NCBI GenBank assembly: GCA_937915145.1
Contig: CALDNT010000037.1
Coordinates: forward strand, 90,016-154,015
DNA: 64,000 nt
Origin: an uncultured Reyranella sp.
GTDB lineage: Bacteria; Pseudomonadota; Alphaproteobacteria; Reyranellales; Reyranellaceae
Reading direction: 5' to 3'
The position numbers and the translations under genes are program-made. This document shows, one piece after another, positions 1-8,946 of the stretch. How positions within the stretch are numbered: the first letter of the stretch is position 1; each line of letters opens with the position of its first letter. The notes beneath the pieces are model-generated. The model had not been told where the DNA came from, ran no database searches, and saw nothing but the letters and a program-made list of their open reading frames with translations.

Positions 1-80
1 GAGCTGCGTGATGAATATCATTCAACCCGGCGCCCGCTTCACGCTAGGCTTTGCCGCTGCCGCACGGGAGAAAGCGCAAG

Positions 81-1685
81 ATGCACGACAAGGTCGACGT
101 CCTGATCATCGGATCGGGCGCCTCGGGGGCGGCGGTGGCGTGGAGCCTGGCCGACACGAAGATGCGGATTGTCTGCCTGGAGCAGGGCGACTGGGTAAAA
201 CCCACCGACTATCCCAGCAACGGCCGCGACTGGGAGGCCCGCCTGTTCGGCGACTTCGCCACCAGTCCCAACCGCCGCCGCCGCGAGACCGACTATCCGA
301 TCAACGACGCCAACTCGCCGATCAAGGTGGTGAACTTCAACGGCGTCGGCGGCAGCACCATCATGTACACGGCGCACTATCCCAGGCTGCATCCCTCCGA
401 CTTCAAGGTGCGGACGCTGGACGGCGTCGCCGAGGACTGGCCGGTCGACTACGCCACGCTGGAGCCGTTCTTCGCCGAGAACGATCGCATGATGGGCGTT
501 TCCGGCCTGGCGGGCGATCCCGCCTATCCGGCCAAGCAGCCGCCGATGCCACCGTTGCCGCTCGGCAAGTCGGGCGCCCGCTTCGGCGCCGCGATGAACC
601 GGCTCGGCTGGCACTGGTGGCCCTCCGACAGCACCATCGCCACGGTCGATTACGACGGCCGCGCGCGCTGCATCAACCTCGGCCACTGCACGCCGGGCTG
701 CGCCCAGGGCGCCAAGGCCAGCACCGACATCACCTATTGGCCTCAAGCGATCCGCGCCGGCGTAGAACTGCGCACGCGCTGCCGGGTGCGCGAGATCACC
801 ACCGACGAACGCGGCATGGCGGCCGGCGTCATCTATTACGACGACAAGGGCGCGGAACAGTTCCAGGCGGCCGAGATGGTGATCGTGGCCTGCAACGGCG
901 TCGGCACGCCGCGGCTCTTGCTGAATTCGGCCTCGGCGCGGGCGCCGCACGGCCTCGCCAATTCCAGCGGACTCGTCGGCCGCAACCTGATGTTCCACCC
1001 CTATGCCCAGACCTACGGCTATGTCGACGAGCCGCTGGACGGCAATCACGGCCCGCCGCTCTGCCTGTGGAGCCACGAATTCTACGAGACCGACCGGCGC
1101 CGCGATTTCGTGCGCGGCTATGCCTTCCAGTTCAACCGCGGCATTCCCTCGATCCTGGAGGCGATCACCAGCACCGCCGCCGGCCGGCTGCCGTGGGGCG
1201 AGGACCATCACCGGGTCTATCGCACGTTGATGAACCATCGCATCGGACTCAGCGCCATCTGCGAGGACCTGCCGGAGGAGCACAACCGCGTCACGCTCGA
1301 TCCGGTGCTGAAGGATTCCAACGGCATTCCGGCGCCGCGCATCGACTACACGATCGGCGACAACAGCCGCCGGATGATGGCGCACGGCCACGCCCGGGCG
1401 CGCGAGATCCTAGCGGCGGCCGGCGCCACCAACATCGGCACCGAAAGCCCGATCCTGAACGGCGGCTGGCATCTTCTGGGCACCGCCCGCATGGGCACCG
1501 ACCCCGAACGCTCGGTGGTGAACGAATGGGGCCGCTGCCACGACGTAAAGAACCTGTTCATCGTCGACGGCAGCATCTGGGTGACATCAGGCGGCGTGAA
1601 CCCGACCTCGACCATCCAGGCCCTCGCCCTCTACATCGCCGACAGTATCAAGAAACACCTCGGCGAAGGGACGCTGTTCGAATGA
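81..1685 (+). CDS. GMC family oxidoreductase (choline dehydrogenase-like, FAD)
   Basis: N-terminal GxGxxG Rossmann motif (VDVLIIGSGASGAAVAWSLAD); C-terminal GMC pattern (GGWHLLGTARMGTDPERSVVNEWGRCHDVKNLFIVDGSIWVTSGGVNPTSTIQALAL). Start at M11 of the ORF. Confidence 0.92.
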   Translation: MHDKVDVLIIGSGASGAAVAWSLADTKMRIVCLEQGDWVKPTDYPSNGRDWEARLFGDFATSPNRRRRETDYPINDANSPIKVVNFNGVGGSTIMYTAHYPRLHPSDFKVRTLDGVAEDWPVDYATLEPFFAENDRMMGVSGLAGDPAYPAKQPPMPPLPLGKSGARFGAAMNRLGWHWWPSDSTIATVDYDGRARCINLGHCTPGCAQGAKASTDITYWPQAIRAGVELRTRCRVREITTDERGMAAGVIYYDDKGAEQFQAAEMVIVACNGVGTPRLLLNSASARAPHGLANSSGLVGRNLMFHPYAQTYGYVDEPLDGNHGPPLCLWSHEFYETDRRRDFVRGYAFQFNRGIPSILEAITSTAAGRLPWGEDHHRVYRTLMNHRIGLSAICEDLPEEHNRVTLDPVLKDSNGIPAPRIDYTIGDNSRRMMAHGHARAREILAAAGATNIGTESPILNGGWHLLGTARMGTDPERSVVNEWGRCHDVKNLFIVDGSIWVTSGGVNPTSTIQALALYIADSIKKHLGEGTLFE

Positions 1686-2128
1686 TCATCCCCACCCTCA
1701 CCGAGGCCGAAGCCCGCGACCTGCGCGCGCTGGCGGGCCACATGATCCCGGCGAGTGCCGCCTACAAGGTGCCCGGCGCCGACGACGATCTGATCCTCGC
1801 CGACATCGTGAAAAGCCTGGAGCGCGACTTCGACGATGCGCGCACCGCCCTCGCCCATCTGGCAAAGCTCTCCGGCGGTACCTTCGCCGGTCTCGCGCCG
1901 GCACGGCAGGCCGAAGTCGCCGCGATCTTCAAGGCTGAAGGCGGCGCGCCGCTCCATGCGCTCAACCGCGTGGTGCTGCTCTGCTACTACCGCGACGACC
2001 GCGTGATGCGCGCGCTCGGCCAGGAGCCGCGCTCGCCGTTTCCCAGGGGCCATGACGTCGAACAGGGCGACTGGTCGCTGCTCGACCCGGTGAAGACGCG
2101 CGCGCCGATCTGGCGTCGCGTGAGCTGA
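1682..2128 (+). CDS. Small protein coupled to the GMC oxidoreductase; gluconate 2-dehydrogenase subunit 3-like (tentative)
   Basis: ATGA overlap with the upstream GMC gene; MIIPTLTEAEARDLRALAGHMIPAS... resembles the small subunit that partners GMC dehydrogenases. Confidence 0.6.
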   Translation: MIIPTLTEAEARDLRALAGHMIPASAAYKVPGADDDLILADIVKSLERDFDDARTALAHLAKLSGGTFAGLAPARQAEVAAIFKAEGGAPLHALNRVVLLCYYRDDRVMRALGQEPRSPFPRGHDVEQGDWSLLDPVKTRAPIWRRVS

Positions 2129-2170
2129 CGCCACGCCCGCCGTAGCGGTTGTAGCCGTGGTAACCGCCGC

Positions 2171-3319
2171 TCAGTTCAGCCCATACAGCCGCGCCACGTT
2201 GTCGTGCACGATCTTCTTCTGCACGCCCTCAGACAGGCCGGCGAGATTGCGGGTGAGCGTGTCGCGCGAGTTCGGCCAGATGCAATCGGGGTGCGGATAG
2301 TCGGCGCCCCAGATGATGGTGTCCTCGCCGATCAGCGGCACGATCGGCTCGAGGAACTTGTCCTGCTGGTAGGTGACGAAGCCCTGGCGGCGGAAATAGT
2401 CGCTGGGCTTCATCTTGAAGCCGAGGCTGCGGGCGCGGTCGTGATATTCGGTGTCGAGCCGGTCGAACACATAGGGCAGCCAGGTCACGCCCGATTCGCC
2501 CAGCACGAACTTGAAGTCGGGATATTTCTCGCAGGCGCCCGAGGCCAGCACCGAGACCAGCACCTCCATGGTGTCGAGCTGGAACAGCGCCGAGCGCACC
2601 AGCCGGTGCTGGACGGCATATTCCTTTTCCATCTCGGGCGTGTCGGGCGCGCGGATCGCCTTGAAGCCGGTCGAATGGAACGAGATCGGGAAATGGCATT
2701 CCGCCGCCGCCTCCCACAGCGCGAACCAGCCGCGGTGATAGAGCGGCAGGCCCATGCGCTTGAAGGCGAGATCGCCGCCCTTCAGCCCCATCTTCGCGCA
2801 GCGCCGCACCTCGGCCGCAGCGGCGGCGGGATCGGTGTTGGGAATGATGGCCAGCGGAAAGACGCGGTTGGGGTCGGAACGTTTGGCGAAGTCGGCCGCC
2901 CAGTCGTTGTAGCGGGCGTTGGACCAAACGCGCAGATCGACCTCGTCGATCAGGTCGTTGATCATCAGGCAGCCGTAGATGATCTCCTTCTCCAGCCCGT
3001 CGCGATCGAGATCGGCGATGCGCAGCTCGGGCGTGGTTGGCCGCGGCCTGGCGCCGGGGTAGCTGTCCCACTCGAAGCCCGCCTCCTTCATCTCGTCGAC
3101 ATGGCCGAACGAGCCCTTGGTGTAGGGCAGGAAGCCGGGGCCGACGCCGTTCCACATGCCGCGGTCCTTGTCGTCGACGAACCAGTGCTGGCCGTCGTTG
3201 CGCTCTTCGACGCGCGGCACGTTCTTCTTCCACTTGGCCGGCGCATCGGCCGACCACAGGTCGGGCGGGCAGTAGGTGAGATCGATGTGGTTGTCGCCGG
3301 AGATGAGCTTGTGCTGCAT
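2171..3319 (-). CDS. Amidohydrolase family 2 (TIM-barrel metal-dependent hydrolase)
   Basis: MQHKLISGDNHIDL...; ISFHSTGF; LGESGVTWLPYVFDRLD; IIWGADYPHPDCIWPNSRD; C-terminal NVARLYGL, all typical of amidohydrolase_2. Confidence 0.9.
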   Translation of the reverse strand: MQHKLISGDNHIDLTYCPPDLWSADAPAKWKKNVPRVEERNDGQHWFVDDKDRGMWNGVGPGFLPYTKGSFGHVDEMKEAGFEWDSYPGARPRPTTPELRIADLDRDGLEKEIIYGCLMINDLIDEVDLRVWSNARYNDWAADFAKRSDPNRVFPLAIIPNTDPAAAAAEVRRCAKMGLKGGDLAFKRMGLPLYHRGWFALWEAAAECHFPISFHSTGFKAIRAPDTPEMEKEYAVQHRLVRSALFQLDTMEVLVSVLASGACEKYPDFKFVLGESGVTWLPYVFDRLDTEYHDRARSLGFKMKPSDYFRRQGFVTYQQDKFLEPIVPLIGEDTIIWGADYPHPDCIWPNSRDTLTRNLAGLSEGVQKKIVHDNVARLYGLN

Positions 3320-3508
3320 GGCGCGCTCCCGTCGGTGGCTGGAACTGGTGAGGCAAGTCCGCTGGCGAGGGGTATCGTAGGAGCCGCCCGCCGCGCGTGC
3401 CACGACGAATTTTCGCCAAGCGGCCGCACAAGCCGCGATCCGATGGATCAGATTCAGGCGGACCGCGAGCCTCCGGCTCGCTCAAACGCCCAGAAAACGC
3501 CGGAAGGG

Positions 3509-3803
3509 GAGGAGGTGGATTGTACTGAGACGTTCATCGGCCACAAGGAAGGCACGACTCCGTCTCACGGCACTCAGCACAGGCGCGCGGTTCTGTCTCT
3601 GGTGGAGCGCGGCGGACCTGTCCGTTCCTTCCATATCGACAAGGCGAACCTCGCCGCTATCGGCACCATCGTTGTGGCGAACGTCGCGCGTGAATTCGCA
3701 TTGATGACGGACGGGACGCGCCCCTATCGGAAGGGTGGCAAGCGATTTTCCTGACTCGAAGCCGCCGATCACAGCGCCGAAGAAATACGTATACGGCAAT
3801 GCC
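3509..3803 (+). pseudogene. IS1595-family (ISXO2-like) transposase remnant, frameshifted
   Basis: EEVDCTETFIGHKEG...RRAVLSLVERGGPVRSFHIDKANLAAIGTIVVANVAREFALMTDGTRPYRKGGKRFS then, out of frame, DHSAEE / YVYGNA, matching the family order VDETFIG...VERGG..RSFHI...LMTD...NHS..EYVRGD. Confidence 0.75.
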
Positions 3804-3979
3804 TGGAAGCGCCGAATTTCATCGATCCTCCAATGGTCATCTTGTGCGTGCTGAATGGCATTTCCTCAAACCCTGCTGAGTTGACCTGCAAGCTCACGCA
3901 AAGAAGATGAGCTTGCATCATGCGAGGATCGTCTCCGCAGTCGCGCCCGCCATATACTGTCTCGGTGCGCTCTTCTTAA

Positions 3980-4552
3980 TTACTGAGTCGAGACAGCGGT
4001 GACATGGTAGTTCGACCGCTTCCCGATACTATCGCCAAATTCACCCTTCAAGACATACTTAAGAGCTGGCGAGATCCACCACTTCTGATTGGCTCGATAG
4101 CCTGCTGAGCTTGTCTCTTTGAGTTCCAAGACGAAAGTGTTCTGCGGCCCCATGGGCGTCGATATCACTTCCATGCCGGTTACAGTGTACTCTAGGAAGA
4201 ACGTTGCGCCGCCCAGAGTGACCTGACCTTTGTGGTTTTTTCCAACCGCTAGCGGCCATATGCGCTCCACTGCTATGGGGCTAATGTACTTAGCCCAGTT
4301 GGGGTCGCTGCGCCTCTGGGCATTGAAACCGTAGAGCAGCGCGTAAGTTTCACCTGCCCCAAACTTGCTATGCTGCGCTTTGCAGAAGAACCCTTCTTGA
4401 CCTGTGATCGTGGTCGAGTCGCCGCTATTAAATGAAATCTTCGTACCGGCTGCCGGGCATGAAAACTCCATAGTCTGCGACATCGCAGCGTTGGAACCGA
4501 ACGCCGCGACAGCAACGGCCAAAATCACAATGATGCGCTTTAGTGGCGCCAT
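3980..4552 (-). CDS. Secreted hypothetical protein
   Basis: Start at MAPLKRIIVILAVAVAAFGSNAAMSQ (signal peptide-like), then a soluble domain ending SNYHVTAVSTQ. Confidence 0.65.
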   Translation of the reverse strand: MAPLKRIIVILAVAVAAFGSNAAMSQTMEFSCPAAGTKISFNSGDSTTITGQEGFFCKAQHSKFGAGETYALLYGFNAQRRSDPNWAKYISPIAVERIWPLAVGKNHKGQVTLGGATFFLEYTVTGMEVISTPMGPQNTFVLELKETSSAGYRANQKWWISPALKYVLKGEFGDSIGKRSNYHVTAVSTQ

Positions 4553-4721
4553 TCGAGTCCTCCAGTTCGCGATTAAGGGAGCTAATTCGAAGGCAAAACT
4601 CAAAGTACAATGCTTGCAAAACCGGGGAGGACGCATCGCCCAAGCCGTCTCTACTCGCTCCCAGCGACAACCGCGCGAGGCGCCCCCAACCCGGAGGGAC
4701 AGTTCTGACTGTGACGGAGGC

Positions 4722-4952
4722 CTACTGCACCAGCCGCACCACAATGAGCCCAACGCCCGCGGTCACCATGGTCGTCAATCCCAGCGCAATGGCGGTTTGC
4801 ATCCATTCAGACGTTATGGCGGATGCCCCCTGCCTGGATCTCAACTTCCCAAGTACGACTACTGAAACAACCAAAAGCCCGGCTCCCAATAGTGACTGTT
4901 CCAATTTGCCCTCCTGCGTCAATTCGGCGGACATGCTTTCGGGTGTCGCCAC
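4722..4952 (-). CDS. Small putative membrane protein (76 aa)
   Basis: Two hydrophobic segments (LLGAGLLVVSVVVLGKL; TAIALGLTTMVTAGVGLIVVRLV). Confidence 0.4.
   Translation of the reverse strand: MATPESMSAELTQEGKLEQSLLGAGLLVVSVVVLGKLRSRQGASAITSEWMQTAIALGLTTMVTAGVGLIVVRLVQ
4826..4930. repeat. Imperfect direct repeat, copy 1
   Basis: ccccctgcctggatctcaacttcccaagtacgac...agcccggctcccaatagtgactgttcc...ctcctgcgtcaattcggcgg matches 5043..5152. Confidence 0.85.
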
Positions 4953-5042
4953 ACCCTGCCGTTCAATCGGCGCGGCAATTCTTTGCCATCATGAGTTGAA
5001 TCACAAGGGCGATTGCAATCCCTTCACACCCTGTGAAGGACA

Positions 5043-5152
5043 CCCCCTGCCTGGACCTCAGTTTCCCAGGTACGGCGACCGGGACGACCGAAAGCCCGGC
5101 TCCCGATAGCAACTGTTCCTGATTGCTTTATCCTCCCGCGTCAGTTCGGCGG
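5043..5152. repeat. Imperfect direct repeat, copy 2 (frameshifted fragment of the 4722..4952 gene)
   Basis: ccccctgcctggacctcagtttcccaggtacggc...agcccggctcccgatagcaactgttcc...ctcccgcgtcagttcggcgg; minus-strand ELTREDKAIRNSCYREPGF versus ELTQEGKLEQSLLGAGLLV. Confidence 0.8.
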
Positions 5153-5194
5153 GCCGACGGCGGATAGCCGATGTAAGATCCGGAGGAGTTGCCC

Positions 5195-5959
5195 ATGCTG
5201 ACCTACCTTCCCCCCGCCGACATCGTCGCCCACCCCGGCCTCCGCATCGTCCTGGTGCGCGGCGTGCCCAGCCCATGGTCGCAAGCGGCCAAAACGATCT
5301 TCGAGATCAAGCGCCTGCCCTACCTCGCCGCCCCGCTGGACGTGGGCGGCGCCAATGCCGAGATCGCGGCCTGGTCGGGCCAGAACAGCGCGCCCGTTGT
5401 CGCCTGGCAGGACGAGAAACCGCTGAACCGCTGGCTCGACATCCTGCTGCTGGCCGAGCGGCTGGCACCGGACCCGGCCCTGCTGCCGGCCGATCCGCGG
5501 GAGCGGGCGCTGGCGGTCGGGCTCTGCCACGAGATGATGGGCGAACGCGGCATCGGCTGGAACCGCCGGCTGCAGATGTTTGCCGGCGCCGTCGCCACCA
5601 GCAACGCCGGCCGGCTGGCGCCGCTGATCGACAAATACGGCTTTAACACCGCCGACGCCGCGGCGGCCGGCGCGCGGGTCGCGGCCACGCTCGGCATGCT
5701 GGCGGCCGAGCTGAAAGCGCAGCAGGCGCGTGGTGCTGCCTTCTTCGTGGGCGAGGCGCTGAGCGCCGTCGATATCTGTTGGGTGGCGGTGGCCAACCTG
5801 ATCGCGCCGCTGCCGGCCGCGCAGTGCCCGATGCGCGAGGCTTCGCGCGCGGGTTTTACGGCGACCGACCCGCTGATCCTGGCGGCGCTCGATCCGGTGC
5901 TGGTCGAACACCGCGACCGCATCTTCAAGGCGCACTTCCGCGATCCGATGGAGTTCTAG
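5195..5959 (+). CDS. Glutathione S-transferase family protein
   Basis: GGAGG upstream of ATG; thioredoxin-fold start (IVLVRGVPSPWSQAAKTIFEIKRLPY) and C-terminal helical GST domain (AFFVGEALSAVDICW). Confidence 0.75.
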   Translation: MLTYLPPADIVAHPGLRIVLVRGVPSPWSQAAKTIFEIKRLPYLAAPLDVGGANAEIAAWSGQNSAPVVAWQDEKPLNRWLDILLLAERLAPDPALLPADPRERALAVGLCHEMMGERGIGWNRRLQMFAGAVATSNAGRLAPLIDKYGFNTADAAAAGARVAATLGMLAAELKAQQARGAAFFVGEALSAVDICWVAVANLIAPLPAAQCPMREASRAGFTATDPLILAALDPVLVEHRDRIFKAHFRDPMEF

Positions 5960-5977
5960 TCCTTCGCAAACGCACCA

Positions 5978-6025
5978 ACCTCATCCTGAGGAGGCCCACA
6001 GGGCCGTCTCGAAGAGTGAGGCCGG
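5978..6025. repeat. REP-like intergenic palindromic element
   Basis: cCCTCAtccTGAGGaggcccacagggccgtctcgaagagtgaggc; the 'cctcatcctgaggag...gtctcgaag' pattern is familiar from intergenic regions of alphaproteobacteria. Confidence 0.5.
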
Positions 6026-6153
6026 TGGTGGTGGGTACGGCGGAGAGGACACATGAGCGGGACGGGCGGACATTTACTCATCCCAAATCGCCACAGTGAC
6101 GGCGTACTGCCCGGCCTGTAGACCGCTTGCTCCCCTGCAGGAGCGCGACACGG

Positions 6154-6477
6154 ATGGCCGATACCGACGACGACTATGTTTATGACGACGCCAGCGGCGA
6201 ATGGATTCCGGCCGCGGAAGCGGCGGCGAAGAAGGCTGCCGCCGAGATCGCCTCGGCCGGGGTCGTCGAGGTGCGCGACTCGGTCGGCAATCTGCTGGCC
6301 GACGGCGACAGCGTCATCCTGACCAAGGATCTCAAGGTCAAGGGCGCCGGCCAGACGCTGCAGCGGGGCACGGTCATCAAGTCGATCCGCCTGACCGGCG
6401 ACGCCCAGGAGATCGACTGCCGCCACGACAGCATAAAGGGCCTGGTGCTGCGCGCCGAGTTCGTGCGCAAGCGCTGA
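6154..6477 (+). CDS. PhnA/YjdM-like domain protein
   Basis: VEVRDSVGNLLADGDSVILTKDLKVKGAGQTLQRGTVIKSIRLTGDAQEIDCRHDSIKGLVLRAEFVRK matches the PhnA C-terminal domain pattern. Confidence 0.8.
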   Translation: MADTDDDYVYDDASGEWIPAAEAAAKKAAAEIASAGVVEVRDSVGNLLADGDSVILTKDLKVKGAGQTLQRGTVIKSIRLTGDAQEIDCRHDSIKGLVLRAEFVRKR

Positions 6478-6483
6478 CGCGGC

Positions 6484-6594
6484 TTTCTTCGTGGGCGAGG
6501 CGCTGGGCGGCGTCGATATCCGTCAGGGGCGCGATCGCCAACCTGATCGCGCCGCTGCCCGCCGCGCAATGCCCGCGATCCGATGGAGTTTTAG
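6484..6594 (+). pseudogene. Truncated duplicate of the 3' end of the GST gene at 5195..5959
   Basis: ttcttcgtgggcgaggcgctgggcggcgtcgatatc...gccaacctgatcgcgccgctgcc...cgatccgatggagttttag matches parent 5741-5830 joined to 5941-5959, with a 1-nt insertion. Confidence 0.85.
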
Positions 6595-6739
6595 TTTCTT
6601 CTGCCCAGTCCGGGGAAAGGCATAGTGGCGGCACGCATGAGTTGTCACTCGAAGCGCGGATTCTTCTCCGGTTGCATCCGGCGGTGGCGTGGTTTCTGAT
6701 CCGGTCCTTGGTCGATCGATCACATCCCGGGGAGCTCGC

Positions 6740-8137
6740 ATGCAAGACCAGGCCATCACGCCGTACGCGCCGCGCCACAGCATCGCCGACTACCGCAAGG
6801 CAGCCGACGACTGCTTCGCCAAGTTCAGTTTCCTCTATCGCTGGTCGGGCAACTTCTGGCGGCTCGGGCATTCCTTCGATACCGCCATCGACTACCTGGC
6901 TGAAAAGGGTCAACCCAGCCCCGCGATCGCGTTCGCCAGGGACGTGCTGAACGCCTTCGAGGACACGCGCGGGCACTGGTACGACGACTACGGATGGTGG
7001 GGCCTCGCCGCCTCCCGGGCCATGGCGCGCGCGCCCCTGTTCGGCACGGACCTCACCGGCAAGTTTCAGTTCGTCCGCGACAAGTGCTGGGCCTTCATGG
7101 ACAAGGGCGACGTCGGCGACATGGCGATCGAGTGCTGCAAGGCCCAGCACCCCTCGAACGGCGTCACCATGGCCGGGGCGCCCAACGTGTTCGAGCAGGC
7201 CCGCAAGGTTCCAAACGGCGACCCCGGAAAGCTCTACGACCTCCTCGCGCCGCGATTCCCGGGCGGGGTGTGGAACTGCGACTGGAGCTACACGATCAAC
7301 AGCTACAATATCCCACAGATGAAATGGGCAGAGCCCTGCTTCTGCCTACCCATCTACGACCTGAGCAATCCGAACCGCCAATGGGCGAAGGATGGGCTCG
7401 GCGGCTTCCAGAACACGGTGACCAACGCCCTCTACTACAATCTCGCCGCACGGGTGGGGGCGGCGGCGGAAGCCAAGCGGGCGTACGGTTTCTTCGACGC
7501 CTGGATCAAGGCCAGCGACGGGCCCGACGACGACGGCCTCATCCATTCCTGGAAGAACAACGACGGCCATGTCGTCGGCTTCATCCGCGAACGGGTGCCC
7601 GCCTACAAGAGTCCGAAAGAAAATGTGTGGGCCTACCGGCCGAAGCTGGCCTGGGCCGGTGACCAAGGCCTCGTCGTCGCGGCCTTCGCTGATTACCTGC
7701 AGGCCAACCCCAACGACAACGACCTGAGAAACCTGCTGCAGATTCGCACCGCCGCCCTGCTGCGCGGTGCGCTCTACTACATCGCCGCCAAACGCAAGGA
7801 CGGGACCGGCGCGCTGGTGCCCGGCGGCCGACTCAGGGACTGGTGGGATCCGAACAATCCCAACGCGCCCGGCGGCGATCCCAGCAACTATCACACCGGC
7901 AGCGGCGTCTTCTGGCGTAGCGTCAAATATGCCTACGATGTGGACGGCGGCTTCAAGCTGCTGATCCCGGCAATCGCGGGCTTCAAGGACTTCCTCGCCT
8001 TCAATGCCGATGCCGCCTGCGATTCCGCCGGCCAGAGCCTGCCGGAGCATGTCCGGAGCCCGGACGAGGCGCTGATCGCCGTCACCAACGACCTCGCGAC
8101 CCTGATGGCGGGCATCCGCATCCTGGGCGGCTCCTGA
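6740..8137 (+). CDS. Putative GH76-like glycoside hydrolase (alpha/alpha toroid)
   Basis: WYDDYGWWGLAASRA Asp-Asp motif typical of GH76; Trp-rich helical repeats; GGGG upstream of ATG. Confidence 0.6.
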   Translation: MQDQAITPYAPRHSIADYRKAADDCFAKFSFLYRWSGNFWRLGHSFDTAIDYLAEKGQPSPAIAFARDVLNAFEDTRGHWYDDYGWWGLAASRAMARAPLFGTDLTGKFQFVRDKCWAFMDKGDVGDMAIECCKAQHPSNGVTMAGAPNVFEQARKVPNGDPGKLYDLLAPRFPGGVWNCDWSYTINSYNIPQMKWAEPCFCLPIYDLSNPNRQWAKDGLGGFQNTVTNALYYNLAARVGAAAEAKRAYGFFDAWIKASDGPDDDGLIHSWKNNDGHVVGFIRERVPAYKSPKENVWAYRPKLAWAGDQGLVVAAFADYLQANPNDNDLRNLLQIRTAALLRGALYYIAAKRKDGTGALVPGGRLRDWWDPNNPNAPGGDPSNYHTGSGVFWRSVKYAYDVDGGFKLLIPAIAGFKDFLAFNADAACDSAGQSLPEHVRSPDEALIAVTNDLATLMAGIRILGGS

Positions 8138-8162
8138 GTGCAGGAGGACAAAGACGGCCCGG

Positions 8163-8720
8163 CTATCCGGCGAGGCTCAGGGAATCCATGAACAAGGCGA
8201 TGGCCGGATCCTGGCGCGCGCCGGCGGGCGCGTGCGCCACCTGGACATAGAGCGCCTTGGGCGAGAAATAGACACGCGCGCTCAGCACGCCACGGCCCTG
8301 CTCGACGCCGAGGACGAAGCGGCGGCCGGGGACCGCGCCAAGCTGGATCGGCCCCTGCTCGAGCACGGTGGCACCAGGCCAGCTCTTCTCCATGCCGCCC
8401 TGGATGGCGACAAGGCGCTTCGCCAGCTCGGCCGGCGGCGCCGGCAGGTGCGCTTCGTTGCCGACGAAGTCGGTGACCATGAAATCGAGCAACACCCTGT
8501 CGGCGAAGGTGAAGGTGTATTGCCGCAAGGTGCCGCCGTCCGGCCGCGGGTTGGCCAGGAAGCGGTAGCCCTTCGGCATCCGCAGCCGGTAGAGCCCGCC
8601 CGGGCCGACGATGTCTTCCCACGCCGGAGCCGGCGCCTGTGCCCGGGCCTGCGGGATGCCCCTTCCCGGCAGCAACGCGGCACCCGCCGCCGCCGTTGCA
8701 ACGAAAACCCGGCGTCGCAT
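8163..8720 (-). CDS. Secreted hypothetical protein with Tat/Sec-like signal
   Basis: MRRRVFVATAAAGAALLPGRGIPQARAQ then a soluble domain. Confidence 0.65.
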   Translation of the reverse strand: MRRRVFVATAAAGAALLPGRGIPQARAQAPAPAWEDIVGPGGLYRLRMPKGYRFLANPRPDGGTLRQYTFTFADRVLLDFMVTDFVGNEAHLPAPPAELAKRLVAIQGGMEKSWPGATVLEQGPIQLGAVPGRRFVLGVEQGRGVLSARVYFSPKALYVQVAHAPAGARQDPAIALFMDSLSLAG

Positions 8721-8809
8721 GAAACCCTCCACCGATCGTTATTGCGCCACAAGTGCAATTATCAAATCGATCCGTCGAAATATCCAGAGGTTTTGCGCTG
8801 AGTCGATAT

Positions 8810-8877
8810 TTGACATTTCAGCAGGTCCTGGACTATGTTCATGTCAGGCTGGCGCTTGGAATGCGCCGGCCTTTTTC
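8810..8877 (+). promoter_or_regulatory. Sigma70-like promoter closely followed by an intrinsic terminator-like hairpin
   Basis: TTGACA (8810-8815) - 17 nt - CTATGT (8833-8838); hairpin GGCTGGCGC-ttggaat-GCGCCGGCC (8847-8871) then TTTTTC. Confidence 0.4.
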
Positions 8878-8946
8878 GTTTCCGGAAGACCTGCCCGCGG
8901 CCACCCGCATCTCCCACGCTCCCGATGGAGCGCCCCACCCGTCGTC

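Noticed and set aside
8-2128. 706-aa plus-strand ORF starting at 8
   Set aside because: Arg/Pro/Gly-rich shadow frame of the GMC oxidoreductase; only its end (1682-2128) is a credible gene.
2204-3508. Plus-strand ORF over the amidohydrolase
   Set aside because: Shadow frame; only the tail from 3509 has transposase similarity.
3482-3799. 105-aa minus-strand ORF
   Set aside because: Antisense to the transposase remnant.
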